From Holothuria scabra (taxonomy: Eukaryota > Echinodermata > Holothuroidea > Aspidochirotida > Holothuriidae), in the NCBI GenBank assembly GCA_037179385.1, contig CM074179.1, positions 76,187,719-76,251,718 on the forward strand: 64,000 nucleotides of DNA, read 5' to 3'. Made by a program: the position numbers and the translations under genes. A model generated the notes under the pieces. The model was not told the DNA's origin. It was given only the letters and a program-made list of their open reading frames with translations, and ran no database searches. Below are positions 1-13,666 of the stretch, piece after piece. Each line of letters starts with the position of its first letter. Positions within the stretch are counted from its first letter, which is position 1.

Positions 1-590
1 AACTGCTAATGTGGCCATGGCTATATATTCATCGAGGTTAAGAAGTAAATTTCCTGTCTTCGGCATTTTGTGAAATTGCCATTCATTTGAGAGTGATTGC
101 TTTATAGTCTGTCACAAAAACCAAAGTACACGGGGCGATGTGCACTATCTAAAAAGAAATTTCGTAAATGGCTAACAATAACAGTAATCCTTAAACTAAT
201 CCCTAAACCGAACAAAGAATATAATCGACACAATACAATGGCAACAGCCAATCAAGAAACACCTTGTTAATCAAGAAAACCTTGCTGTGAGAGACTTGTA
301 TTTTTTTGCAACTGCGCGCTGGCGTCATCTTTATAGGGACAGAGGAGAATCCTAATAGCTGAGAGGGAACATCTCGAGAGATGTGGATCCAGTCTAAGTT
401 CGTCAAATTCGTCGAAGATCAGCACATTTTAGACATACCATAGTATGTTTTATGATTGTGTAGAGTTCACGACCTAGCAGGGGTTTTTTTTTTTGTTTGG
501 TGCAAGTGCAAGTACTCGATATGTTGGCTGAAAAATTCCAATTTAAAGTTAAGGGGGGGGGGGCACTAGTAAGTAGGTTAGAAGAATGTT
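1..590. other. No gene recognised
   Basis: Only short random open frames and a G-run at 553-562. Confidence 0.5.
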
Positions 591-599
591 TTATGTTTG

Positions 600-1030
600 G
601 AGGCCCTGGCCTTTAAAGAATTTTTATCATAAAAAGCAAAGCTCCAGGACGATGTAGGGCACGTTCCTATTAACTATTCGTTCAAATTAGGCACGTTTCC
701 CTAGCATGTTTCCCCAACAAGTCCCCTTTCCCAAATCGCCGTAAGGGGAGTAAGGTGCAAAAAGTCTTGACAGATCAATATAGAGGAAACTTAACATTCA
801 AGTGGTTGTGGGAGATTAGTCGGGTATAACTGGGGTCCATCAGCTTTATCTTTCTATAACATGAATGTTTGATCATTGAAATAAATGCCTCTCGAATTCC
901 TCAATTTTACTGATGATAGGAGAGTTTAGAACTGCATTTAGAAAAAGGGCATAAGACGATTTTCGGCCCATGAACCTCTGCTTCACTAGCTGCTCAGATT
1001 TGTCCATACATGTGTCAAAGGCCTTTTACT
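600..1030 (+). repeat. Diverged copy of the 5985-6330 repeat
   Basis: Shared blocks include AAAAGTCTTGACAGATCA, TAGAACTGCATTTAGAAA and the CATGAACC/GATGAACC segment, in the same order as 5985-6330. Confidence 0.5.
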
Positions 1031-1091
1031 GATTGACCCCAGGGGTGGCGCTAACGGGGGGAGGGGGCAGGGGCATGCCCCCCCCCCGTCG

Positions 1092-1500
1092 GGGAACACT
1101 GGCCCCCTTCGGGGAAGGTCGGCGGTTTCGTCGGGGAGGCCTAATAATAAAAAAATAATAAATAAATAATAAAAAAACCCACGAGGACTGAAGTTACTGG
1201 ATGGGCGATCTAGAACATATTTTTTGTTGTGAAATGCTATTTTAATACATATCGGAATCGATTTTAAATCACTTTTTCACTCTGTTAAACCCCATTCTAT
1301 GAACCTTGTCCTATCTCTTCCCACGTCGGGGAAGGACGGCATTTTTTCAGGGAGACCTAAACATGAAAAACGTAAAGGACTGAAGTTACTGGATGGATAA
1401 CCATGATTTTTTTCTTTTTGAACTATTTTTTTTTATGCAACGCTATTTTAATGCATATCTGAATCAGTTTATTCACTTCTTACTAGACCTTCTGTCCGGC
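1092..1500. repeat. Two-unit tandem repeat (GTCGGGGA units)
   Basis: Units near 1092-1320 and 1321-1500 both run GTCGGGGAAGG ... GACTGAAGTTACTGGATGG ... GCTATTTTAATRCATATC. A third partial unit begins near 1538. Confidence 0.65.
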
Positions 1501-1639
1501 ATCTCATCTTCAATCCGCGCGCGCAAGGTCATGCCTCCGTCGGGGACGGGCTACCCACCCCCTGTTGTTGAAAAAATCCAATTTCGTCGGGGAGAATTCA
1601 TCTACAGACCTACGACAAAAGATGCGGGTCTGTAGTCAC

Positions 1640-4045
1640 TCGGACGACCTTCTTGATCTTGCTTACTAGAAGATCATATTCTCCAAGGAAACTCACAATT
1701 CCGAATTCTCCTTACAAATACGGACTTGGGGTTGTTCATATGCGTGCAGTACCCAATGGTCTGCCATCTGGCCTGCCCGGACAGCCGAATTCTAACAGAG
1801 GTAATGAATAACGGCCATGTCGTTTTCAGCTACAAATAATGATAAACAGTGGTGTGTGAAAATCTCCCCATAAGTCTGACTGAAAATTTTTCCATTTTTC
1901 GAAAAATTCTGTGCGCTCGACTTAGAAAATCTTTCGGGCATGGTTATGTTTTTTTGGACAAAACAACAATTCTGCCCCTTCCAAACTCAGCTGACACGCT
2001 CCCGTACACCTATGACAATAAATAAAATATAAAACTTCAAATATATGCGAAGTCAAATTTTTACCTCGGGAGAATTCTCCAATATGGTCTCTTCGTATTT
2101 CAAATAGAGAGAAGGGGATAAATATCCACAGAACAAGTATTGCTAATTTACAGTTAGATTACTCGCACCTTGAACTACAGGAGCGGATTTAGGGGGCCCG
2201 GGCCCCCTTCCAAAAATGATAAAATTTTTCCAAACTCAAAAAAAAAGAAAAAGAAAAAAACAAGAATAAGAAGAAAAAATAAAAAGGAAGAAGAAAAAAG
2301 ACAAACAGTGACATGGCCCTATTTCATTTAAATATGGCTAATGTGTCAGTGAATATATTTCAACATTTTTATCTTAGTAACGAAGTAACATCAAAATAAA
2401 CTTATTCTAGATTTTAGGTCCGCTTTATGTTATGGTGACATGGCGTTAGTAAAGTGTTTTCCCTTGGCAGCTAATGAATAAAGTACCCCTAAAAGATCAG
2501 CAGGAATTGTTTTAACAACTTTCACCCTTTTCTACATACCTCCCCAAACTTTGATGGTTTCTGAAATATTTTATCGGCTATGAAAAAATGATGTGGGGTG
2601 TTGCACAGTGTTAAGATTTATTTGCTAACCCTAAAAAATTCTCTCATAGGTACAAATCAACGTCGACGAAGGAGCCCTCTAAACTTTTTCTGTGAAAATT
2701 CGGGGAAATATGAAGACAATTTTTCAGGCACTGGAATAATTTTAATTATGTTCTATCACAAATGGTTCTGAAACTACCAAAATTTTAGCATGCCTGGCGT
2801 ACTTTAGACGTTTCCTCAATTTTGTCCTTAACACTTTTACCTTCTAATAACAACCACTGGAGAATCAGCAGAAAAAGTGACGGCCAAGTGCATATCGCGC
2901 GGGCTACCTACTACTGCACAATTAGTACTTCGTTTGTTACCTTCGTTACCAAACAGCACGGCCTGACAGCCCCTTGTTCCGAGAAGGGGGATTCACGCAC
3001 CACACGAGGTATGGCAAAATTTTCCCAAAGTCGCCGGTAGCATAGACATGCCCCAGTTATATTTGTTCCCTCCCTGGGAATCCCAACATCGTGACGTCAA
3101 GTTTAGGTAGGGTGTTATGAAAAAAAATCATATACGCACCGCGCCAACCCGATGGTGGCACTCCCCTTTTATGGACTTCCCACAATTCCCAGCCCCTACC
3201 CTAGTTAAAATCCGGGATCCACCACTGTCTATGAAATTCATTTCGAGTGGGTCAGGTGGGTGGAAGTGATCACAAATTTTGTCCTCCTTTCATGACTTTT
3301 TTTTTCAAAGGAAGAACTTTATTTCAATCTTGAAAATATATACATATGTACATATATATAAAACATAGGTTGGAAAATAAATATAATACTTACAAATATT
3401 ACGGCCTAATTAATTCAACTTACAGTATCATTACATTAACATAATGATTCAATTAACTTACATCATATTTTCTTTTAATTGGAAGGAAGAAATCTTCTTT
3501 TCTTGACTTATATAACATATGTGCGTACGAAAGTTGGAAAATACATAAAATGCAAGTGTTAACAATAATTACAGTATGAATCCTTTGTTACAAATTATAA
3601 ATAAGGTCACCATTCCCCCGGGTAACACATGACCTATCCTTGATCCACATTTTGAAAAATTTTTCCTTCGAAAATCTTCTGTAATCTGCTTCTATTCTGT
3701 CTTTAATAGTTTTAATGATTATTGACAGTATTTCTTGATAGCTTTGTACTTCCAACTCGAAAACATGTAAACATCTTGATTTCCAGATTTTCATGACTTT
3801 TGCCACTAGTAGTTGTGAGGAATACTATAGTCTGCCCTGCCCTGCCCCCCCCCCCCAAAAAAAAAAAAAATTATTTGTGCCAAGGTCTCTAAAAAGTAAG
3901 TTCGGCCTTATGTGCCCAACAGCATAACGAAGAAGTTTCAGATGTACCGAGGTTCCAACTCATAACGGCATAACCGAACGACTCTCTGCAGAACACTGAG
4001 CGAATTCATGTTACATTTAAAATATACTGACTCTTTTTAAGGCTT
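1640..4045. other. Non-coding, TE-derived debris
   Basis: AT-rich DNA with A-rich tracts (2238-2300), poly-C/poly-A runs (3845-3870) and element-end-like sequences at 2181 (GCGGATTTAGGGGG) and 3205 (CGGGATCCACCACTG) that may delimit one old TIR element. No protein homology was recognised. Confidence 0.45.
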
Positions 4046-4049
4046 TTCA

Positions 4050-4345
4050 GGATCTGACTTAAAGGGCCAATCCTCTCACCCCAAACTACAGTTTCTATAG
4101 GGGGTTACCAAAATTCTCTGTTGGCTCAGCTCTTTGATTGACAGTTAAATCAAACAATGCAGAGTCCAAAGCTTATATTACACAGCACGAACTGTACTTA
4201 GATTGTTTTGATTCCACCCTTTGAACTTTTCTATACTCACCCTGAAGCAATAAACTGAGATTGTGTCTGGATAAAAATGAATTTCAGAAAATTGTGGGAG
4301 GGACTTAAGAAGGTTAGGAATTTTTGTATACTGTTTGGGGGTGAG
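4050..4345 (+). repeat. Older copy of the 5640-5950 repeat
   Basis: Shared order of TTGATTGACAGTTAAATCA..., a CTGGATAAAAATGAATTT block and GGGTGAGAGAATTGGGCCT with 5690-5950, much diverged. Confidence 0.5.
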
Positions 4346-4699
4346 AGAATTGGGCCTTTAAAGAAACTCCCGTTAAAGCAACAAATATTGCTTTAGTTTT
4401 CATCTAGACACCCTTGAAAACTGAAAAAATTCCAAAGGAGAGGGAAGTCACCCGTTCTTATAGACCTCTCCCGGACGGCGATTCATGTGTGTTCTCCTTT
4501 CCAGAAAAATATATGTTAAACCTAGCCACCGCCCCCGTCACAAAGCAAATTCTAAAAAAATGCACCTATACGTATTGCCCATACACACCTGAAAAGGAAC
4601 AACAAATTGACTTCAAAAGATGTTAAATTTAGCACCAGATTGCATCTAAGGGTACTTAAATGTTCAAAAATTTGGGGAGAGGGACACCCCCTCCCCCAG

Positions 4700-5025
4700 A
4701 CAACATGCCCAGCTGGGCCCCAACTTGGTTTCAGCTGGGCTACTTGCTGGGCCCCAGCTGGGGCCCATCTGTGTTTGTCAGGTGTTTCCAGGTGGGGCCC
4801 AACTGGGCTAGCCTTTCCCAGCTGAAGCCCAGCTGAAGCCCAGCTGTACCCCGCTTCAATAACTGAAGCCTAACTGGACTTTAGCTGGGCTTCAGCTGGG
4901 AAAGGCTAGCCCAGTTGGGCCCCACCTGGGAACACCTGACAAACACGGATGGGCCCCAGCTGGGGGCCCAGCAAGTAGCCCAGCTAAAACCCAGTTGGGG
5001 CCCAGCTGGGCATGTTGGCTGGGCC
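4700..5025. repeat. GC-rich fold-back with AGCTGGGC units
   Basis: Arms of about 145 bp (near 4700-4845 and 4875-5025) are near reverse complements, from CAACATGCCCAGCTGGGCCC to its mirror near 5018. The sequence is built of palindromic GCCCAGCTGGGC-type units. Open frames across it follow from the repeat. Confidence 0.85.
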
Positions 5026-7159
5026 CCTTACACCCCTCCTCCACGCCAGCAGTAAGGAACTGTAGTTAGCCCCCCCAAAAAAGAATATGTCCACTCATAG
5101 ACAGGTGGCAATATGCGTCCCCCCCCCCCCCCCCGATTCATTAGAATCTGGTGGAGCCAGACTTCATGTTATAGAAACCCTGGTTAAAGTAACAAACATT
5201 GCACCATTTTGCATCTAGACATCCTTGAAAATCATAAAGAAAATTTCCACAAGGTAGGGGAAACCTTCTGCCCGTAGACCCCTCCCCCATGATGGCAGTC
5301 AATGTCCTCTTTGCCAGAAAATAAATATGGTAACCCTACTTTCATCACTCCGCAACCCCATTTCCTGTGGTCCTTGAAAAGTGGAACCACTGGCTGAATC
5401 AGCATTATTGCAGCTTTTTCCTCACTACTTGGAAAATGGCCGACATGAGATGCATATTTCAAGGCTCGGCACATGCACCTTAGGACACGCGAGGGGGGCC
5501 ATTTCCGGCCATTTGGAGGGTTTGTAAATTCCAAAATTTTCTTGTACGCTCCGCGCCAACTGATGGTGGCGCTCCGCTTAGATAGTCTTGCAGGCACTTT
5601 CCATGACCTGGGCAACGCTTCTGGCAAATCCTGGATCCGCCACTGAACTATTGTAGTCTGCAGAAATTCTCAATTGGCATGACTCTCTGATTGATGGTAG
5701 AATAAGAAAACATGCAGAGTACACTATAGCTCCGATCTTACACTACATGTACTGCACTGGCTGATCGGCTGAGAGTGTCCTGAATATACATTAAATCTTG
5801 CATGCTACCCTTGAAACTATAACCTGGGATTTTTTTGTTTCTGGATAAGAATGAGTTTAAGACAGTTGTTGGGTGGTGGTCGGGACGTAAGTTAAAAAAT
5901 TAGGAGCATTGGAACTGCTTATGTCTTGGGTGAGAAGATTAATCCTTGAAGTAATTTGGATATTATAAAAAATTAAAGTCCGGAACGATATATTGCACGA
6001 TCCCATCTGCTTAGTTACCGTACTCGTTTATATCAGGTACTTTCCCCATAGTCTTATCCACTTACCCAAGGAAAACCTTGTGAGTAAAGTGTGATAAGTC
6101 TTGACAGATCATTACACTACGAATCTAAACAGTCGAGTGATTGTAGGCTGCGCTAATCCAAACAAAACTGCTTTTATCAATGATTTCTTTAAAAAAGCCT
6201 GTATCAGTGGACGGTTGGACAAGGGAGCTATAAGCAGGACAGTGTAGAACTGCGTTTAGAAATAAAATTGAGAGGATTCAAGGCTGATGAACCAACTTGA
6301 CTAACTGTTTAAAAGTCCTTCATAGACATCATGTACTGCATGGTGCCGGCGTGACTAAAGTCACGAGTACTTCAACATGTTAGACCCATATGAGACTGAA
6401 AAATATCAATTGACTTCAATGCTGCTTCTTTTAAATGGTCCATATTAGCTACCGTACATCGATATCTACGAACTGGTATTTAGGTTTACGGCAAAACACG
6501 CTTTGCCGGTCAGCTGTTCTCATACGATTAACAATGTCTTGACCTGTTCTTTTAAAAGCTGTGCCTGCCGCGCTGAGTATGCATATTTCTTTTCATTAAT
6601 GGGCACACGGACGTCTTTGTAAAGAATTTAAAAGAAATCTCTATTAATTGTAAGGGATATAGACTATTTACTTTTGTCTTACCATTAATGTGTGCGGATA
6701 GTGACAAGACACCGAGTTTAATGAACATATTGCCGTCTAATATGTGATTACTTTGAAGGTAAAATTTTTTCTCCCCTTTAAATGCAAAATTCAAGCCTTC
6801 AGCAAGCCTCTTTATGTTAGTGCGCCAGGGACCCTTTCGTTCCCCAACGTGCGGCAAATTTGTGGGGAGCAAGACTTTGACATACGACGTTGTATTTATA
6901 TATGATTGTGCAGTGGCGTAGCTAGGATACTTTCCAGAGGGGGCAAACTTAAGGTATTAAATTTCCCCAAAATTTTTCCCGGTCAAAGTGTATTTATTTC
7001 ATGTAAAATATGCAAATTTAAGTTTAACAACATTATATGGTCATTATGTAATATTAACTGTATTTTAATCTTAGTGTATAACATAGAACAATTGCAAATA
7101 ACAGCTCTTAGTATATTTATTTTGGTCAACAATATCTGGTTTATTTGTATGTACTAACG

Positions 7160-8206
7160 CAGTGGCGTATGCAGGATTTCTCTGAAAGGGGGGGGGGGGG
7201 GTCAGTATGTTGAGTCATCCCAGCCTAGGGGAGGGATCTAAGGGGAGGGGTTCCCCCCCTTTTGGAATTTTTTGACGTTTTCAAGGAGCCTAGATGCAAA
7301 ATGGTGCAAGATTTTTAACTTTGACAGGAACTTGAACAGTGTTTAAAGTTGAATCTTGGTGGTTCATGAGGATAAAACTGAACTTTCGTGTCTTTACATG
7401 CATTCTTATGCCATTTACACTACCTTATGAAGTGAAACTTGTCATTAAATTTGAATACTTCAAGGAGTCAAAATAAAAGAGCAGTGATTGGTTTAGAATT
7501 TGCGTTTTTTTCCTGGCCAAAAACGTTATTTTGTCATAAAGATTATCTAAGCGGAGGGCCACCATTAGTTGGCGCGGAGCGTAGAGAAAATTTCGATGGC
7601 CGGAAATAGCATTTTCTAGACTTATATGAAGAATCTAACGAGTCGCTATCTTCTTCTGTCGTTTGCAATAAAATGCTCACTTCAAAATATGTTCACAAAC
7701 TGCAAAGTGATCAGGGAGTTAAGATCTTCTTTGACCCCAAAAATGTAATTTTGCCCAAAAAACTGAGCGAAGCACCACCACTGGTTGGTGCGGAGCGTAG
7801 AGAAAATTTCGAAAAATCAGACCCCTCAGGTGGCAAAAAATTGCGTATTTATGCTTGTAAAGAAAATCTAAACATACAGTCTTTATTTTAATCGGTGCCA
7901 CCAGCGGGACACAGGGGCTACCTTTTTAAGTAAAAATTGGAATATGACAAAATTTGCCTGTTTTTTTAGGAATATAAATTGGCATCACTGAGGGGCCTTG
8001 CAGAGACAGTCCTTCCCCTTAGAAAATTTTTGAAAAATTGGGTGTCCTTATATGCAATCTGGTGCCACATATGCTATCTTTTGAAGTAAAATCTATATAA
8101 CTAAAGTATCACTACATATTTTTTAGAACAAAAAAAAAAAAAAAAATGGCATCCGTGAGGGGGGGGGCATGATCCAGTGGTTCCCCCCCCCCTTCGTACA
8201 CCACTG
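7160..8206. mobile_element. Nested TIR element of the CAGTGGCGTA end type
   Basis: It starts CAGTGGCGTATGCAGG and ends CGTACACCACTG, with G-runs and C-runs just inside the ends. No target duplication is visible and no coding capacity is recognised; short open frames inside look random. TTGGTGCGGAGCGTAGAGAA and a variant recur at 7569 and 7785. Confidence 0.5.
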
Positions 8207-8889
8207 AAAGGAGGCCTACTATAGTGTCTCGATAACACAGGATATCCTGTGTGAACAGCACTATGTTAAAGGTAAAAGGCTACAGGGTATTCATGGCAGA
8301 TCTGTTCATTGTTACACCCCAAGTGAGCAGAAAGCTATTTTCCCGAACTAGCCTGTAAGCCTCCAAGGATTAGGCTAAGTAACAAAATCTAAGTATGCCC
8401 ATGGATCCCGTTCATTCTGATTTCTAGACTAACGTTATTTTTACGTAAGCCTTGGATTGTTTCAGCCCAAACCATAGTGATGTTCACAGAGTAAAATCGG
8501 TATAGTTTTAACCCTCCCGCTACTGCTTGTCGGACAATATAACCTCGGAGGTCTACATTAGTGACTTGTCAGTTTTCGCATCCCTTCACTGAATTCCCAA
8601 AGTGTACAACGCAGGGACTGTGTACAAAGTGATCATATTCTTAAGTTCGGGTTTACGGCCTTTCAGTGTTAGTTGTTCTGCGCTGTTGTTAAATTTCTGA
8701 AAAACAGCTTCTTGTGCACTGGAATGAACTAATCAAAACTCCCCCGGCGTATACAAGAGAACATTCAATCTGCTGCGCGGCGAGAGAATTTCTGTGGAAC
8801 TCGAGTCGGGCCGGTTCATGCGACACTGACGAAATCTAGGTTAATTTGTTGCATGAAAATACGAATTATGTATGAGAAATGTCTCACAA

Positions 8890-8939
8890 TTTCTTATTCT
8901 AACAAAAACTTTACGAAATGTTTTTGTTAGAATAAGAAA
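8890..8939. repeat. Perfect 20-bp-arm hairpin
   Basis: Arms TTTCTTATTCTAACAAAAAC and its exact complement are separated by 10 nt. It lies inside the hAT-like element. Confidence 0.9.
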
Positions 8940-9369
8940 ATACCTCAAATTTCCCCAGTTTCCTCAAATTATTTTCCGGGGGGGGGGGAGAAGTTTACCC
9001 CCCCCCCCCCGTAGCTACTCCACTGTAATTGTGTGGAGTCTCTGTAACGTTGCGGGTTTTTTGCGTTGAATACTCCTGCGCAAAGAGGTACTCCACTCAC
9101 TGCGAGAAATTGATGTGCTGGCTGCAAAACATACGAGTTGCTTTTCCAACCTAATGTATAGAAGACTAGAAATAAAAAAGTGAAATTTCACTGGTTAGAA
9201 GAGTGAAAAATTATACAGTTTACTCCAAGGGAGCGGAAATTTACTCCAAAAGAGCGAAGATTCGCCCTTGACGGACTGCACGCAGGGACCACCCTTAAAA
9301 CAGAGTGATACCTGCAAGCACTCGTTCAAGAGTGTAATTTCACTCTTTTTGTGTGAGTTGCACCGTTTC

Positions 9370-9790
9370 CTTCGGGTACTTCAACATATTAGTGATACTG
9401 AAAATATCAATGGCTTAAATGCTGCTTCTTTTAAATGGTCTATATTAGCTACCGTACATCGACATCTACGAACTGGTATTCAGGTTTACGGTAAAACACG
9501 CTTTGCCGGACAGCTGTTCTCATACGATTAACAATGTCTTAACGTATTCATTTATAAGCTGTGCCTGCCGCGCTGAGAAGGCATATTTCTTGTCATTAAT
9601 AGGCTCACGGACGTCTTTGTAAAGAAGTTTAAGGAAATCTTTATTAATTGTTAGGGATATAAACTGGAAAACGTGGTTACGAAAATCGTAACCACTTACT
9701 GTCCACGATTGTTTCTGTGCCAACATAGCTTGGTACGTACCAATAGCTTAGAATACCGTCCTTTCACGTTTGTTGGCCGATATGTGATAT
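9370..9790 (+). repeat. Left arm of a long hairpin (partner 10455-10890)
   Basis: About 420 bp, nearly identical to the reverse complement of 10455-10890. For example, the last 50 bp (AGCTTAGAATACC ... ATATACCCG) differ at one position. The spacer of about 665 bp holds a polypyrimidine tract (9917-10080). Confidence 0.85.
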
Positions 9791-10454
9791 ACCCGACTGT
9801 CTGTCAAAGAGCGACTAAATGAATGCTCATATAATTTTCTAATTGAGTGTTCATATATTGACCAAAACAGTGTTCCATGAATGCAGATCAATCTTGCTTT
9901 AGATGTTACAGTTGGCCCACTTTCTTTCTTTTCTCATTTTTTCCTTTTCCCTTCTTTTCCGTTCTCCTTTTTCTCCTACCTTTCTTTCCTTTCCTTCCCC
10001 TCCTTTCTCTCTTTTCCTTTTCTCTTCATCCCTATCTTTTCCTCTTTTTTCTTTGCCCCCCTGCCCCCCCCGCTAGTTACGCCACTGCCTCTGTCCATGT
10101 TTATATAGGAAGTCCGGGGGCATAACATACGCCAAAAGGCCCAACGCTGCTTGTGTATATTATCATTCTCAGGTTGATGGTCATTCTCAGAATTAGCATA
10201 GGGGTCTATACTGTTCTTTTTGTCTGCACTTAGGGTTAACCGGGCCTATTTATTTTCTCGCAAGGAGGACATGCATCTCCACCCTATAGTGAAGGGTCTA
10301 AGAGGAGGGGAGGGATGGGGGGTTTGGAAATTTTGTTGGTTTTCAATGGTGTTTAAATGTAAAATGGTGCAATTTTTGTTGCTTTTACTAGAGTTTCTTC
10401 TTACTTGATTGAAGCAAAAAAGCAACCAACACAGTACCGCATTGATTGTATTCG

Positions 10455-10890
10455 GGTATATCACATATCGGCCAGCAAACGTGAAAGGACGGTATTCTAA
10501 GCTTTAGTACGTACCAAGCTATGTTCGATCATGGACAGTAAGTGGTTACGATTTTCGTAACCACTTTTTCCAGTTTATATCCCTAACAATTAATAAAGAT
10601 TTCCTTAAACTTCTTTACAAAGACGTCCGTGAGCCTATTAATGACAAGAAATATGCCTTCTCAGCGCGGCAGGCACAGCTTATAAATGAATACGTTAAGA
10701 CATTGTTAATCGTATGAGAACATCTGTCCGGCAAAGCGTGCTTTGCCGTAAACCGAAATACCAGTTCGTAGATATCGATGTACGGTAGCTAATATAGACC
10801 ATTTAAAAGAATCAGCATTGAAGCCATTGATATTTTTCAGTCTTATATGGGACTAATATGTTGAAGTACCCGTGGCTTTAGTCACGCCGG
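10455..10890 (-). repeat. Right arm of a long hairpin
   Basis: Reverse counterpart of 9370-9790. A small 10-bp-arm stem (GTGGTTACGA / TCGTAACCAC) occurs in both arms. Confidence 0.85.
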
Positions 10891-13092
10891 CACTGTGCAG
10901 TACATGGTATCTATAAAGTACATCTAAACAGGCTTAAAAACGATGTTTTAATTCACCGAGAGTGGTTGTAGCAAACTACTAAATGAATGTAACGTTCGAT
11001 TTGGCAATCCGACATCACATTCGCTTTGGAGAAAAACACCCACCGGGTTTGATGCAGCACGCGGACGCCTCTTCGGTCAACCATAATGTATGAAAAGTGA
11101 CCTTTCACTGTTTCCGAGGAACCCGTCATGCTATGGGGCGGAGTCAATCAGTAAAAGGCTACTGTCCCATGTATAAACTAATCCGAGCAGCTAGTCAAGT
11201 CGGCCATTATTTGGTTCATCAGCCTTAAATGGTCTCCATTTTAGTTCTCCAAACCGCTTACACTGTCCTCTTCAGTAAAATTGAGGGATCCGAGAGGAAT
11301 TTCCTTCCACTGATACAGGCTTTTAAAAGAAATCGATTAAAGCCGCACTTTTGTTCGAATACGCCCAGCTTACAATCACTCGACTGTTCAGATTCGTAGT
11401 GTATTGGTCCGTCAAGACTTATCACACTTTACTCACTTTGTGAAGATTCGGGAGAGGTTTTCCTTGGGTAAGTGGATAAGACTGTGGGGAAAGTGCCTGA
11501 TATTAACGAGTACGGTAACAAAGCAGATGGGAACGTGCCATATATCGTTCCTGACTTTTGGTTTTTTTAATATCGAAATTACTTCAAGGATAAATCTTCT
11601 CACCCAAGACATCAACAGGTCCAATTCTCCTAACCCGTTTACTTACGCCCGCCCACCTCCCCACAACTTTCTTAAATTGATTCTTATCCAGAAACAAAAA
11701 ACTCAGGTTAGTTTTAAGATAGTATGCAAGATTTAATGTAAAATCAGGACACTCTCACACAGCCAGTCACGGTCAGTGCAGTACATGGTAAGTAAGACCG
11801 GAGCTATAGTATACTTGCATGTTTTCTTATTCTACTGTCAATCAAAGAGTTACTATGCCAATTGAGAATTTCTAAAGACTACTAAACAAATTGTAGTTTA
11901 GGGTGCGAGTTATCTGCCTTTAAATTAGCAATACTAATTCTGTAAATATTTATTTCCTTCTCTCTATTTGAAATATGAAGAGGAGAATAGAAATTTCACG
12001 AAATTTCGCGCTCAAAACAAAAAAAAAAAGAACTGTATTTTCTATTGAAAATCCTGAATTCATTTCATTGCATTGTGTATTCAGTCCATGATTATTTAAA
12101 ATTCACTCTAGGAAGGGTACAATTCACACAAAAAGAGTGAAATTACACTCTTCAACGAGTGCTGGCAGGGATCACTCTGTTTTTAGGGTGGGCCCTGTGT
12201 GCACTCCATCAAGGATGAAACTTGAAGTTCGCTCTTTTGGAGTAAATTCCAACCAGTGAAATTTCACTTTTCTTTTACTTTTAGAGCCCTCTGTATATTC
12301 CGTTGGAAGAGCAACTTGCATTTCTCGCAGCCAGCATATTTAGTACTCGCACTGAGTGGTGCGTCTTTGCGCAGGTATACAACGCGAAAGACCCACAACG
12401 TTACATAGACTCAGCAAAACCATATATAAGTCGACATCGCATGTCAAAGTCTTGCTGTTGAAGAAATTTGGCGTTCGTTGGGAAACGAAAGGGTCCCTTG
12501 CGCACTAACATAAATAGACGTGCTGGAAGCTTGAATTTTACATTTAAAAGAGAAAATGAAAATTTCACCTTCAAAGTAATCACATATAAGAAGGCAATAT
12601 GTTCATAAACTCGATTTCTTGTCCCTATCCGCATACATCAATGGTAAGACAAGAGTAAATATCCCTTACAATTAATAAAGGTTTCTTTAAACTTCTTTAC
12701 AAAGACGTCCGTGAGCCTATTAATAACAAGAAATATGCCTACTCAGCGCGGCAGGCACAACTTATAAAAGAATACGTTAGTACATTGCTAATCGTATGAG
12801 AACAGCTGACCGGCAAAGCGTGTTTTGTCGTAAACCTAAATACCAGTTCGTAGATATCGATGTACGGTAGCTAATATAGACCATTTAAAAGAATCAGCAC
12901 TGAAGCCATTGATATTTTTCAGTCTTATATGGGACTAATATGCCCCGCCCACCTCCCCACAACTTTTTTAAATTCATTCTTATCCAGAAACAAAAAACTC
13001 AGGTTAGTTTCAAGATAGTATGCAAAATTTAATGTATAATCAGGACACCCTCACGCAGCCAGTCAGTCAGTGCAGTACATGGTAGTACTTTT

Positions 13093-13526
<434 letters not shown>

Positions 13527-13666
13527 ATATATATATATATATATATATATAGATATGTGTGTGTGTGTGAGTGTGTGTGTACTCCAAAGATCAAGGGAGA
13601 ACCATCCAAGTGGTAAAGTGCGCAAGCAGTGAAGGCGGCCTGGTACATGGCACAAATGAATGAAAC

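Larger units (their letters stand above)
6911..9025. mobile_element. hAT-like non-autonomous element with 8-bp TSD
   Basis: The left end CAGTGGCGTAGCTAGG is mirrored by the right end GTAGCTACTCCACTG (8-9 mismatch-tolerant TIR). Flanking octamers are TGATTGTG (6903-6910) and TAATTGTG (9026-9033), matching at 7 of 8. The 8-bp duplication is the hAT-type size. No transposase is seen inside. A second element of the same end type (7160-8206) is nested in it. Confidence 0.6.
5640..13090. repeat. Diverged inverted-repeat cluster
   Basis: Blocks from 5640-6580 reappear in reverse near 10560-11930, and pieces of 5760-5900 reappear in reverse again at 12950-13090. Blocks from 9030-9360 reappear in reverse at 12110-12420. 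Shared markers include CTTTGCCGG near the TACCGTACATCGA block, GTACTTCAACATRTTAG and CTTATCCAGAAACAAAAAAC. No transposase frame is evident. It looks like a fold-back or composite non-autonomous element family with several nested insertions. Confidence 0.75.

Noticed and set aside
6911..10087. A longer TIR element ending at GCCACTG near 10081
   Set aside because: The 6911-9025 boundaries have matching octamer flanks, while the longer pair has none.
9877..10125. Phe/Leu/Pro-rich open frames
   Set aside because: Translation of a polypyrimidine tract.
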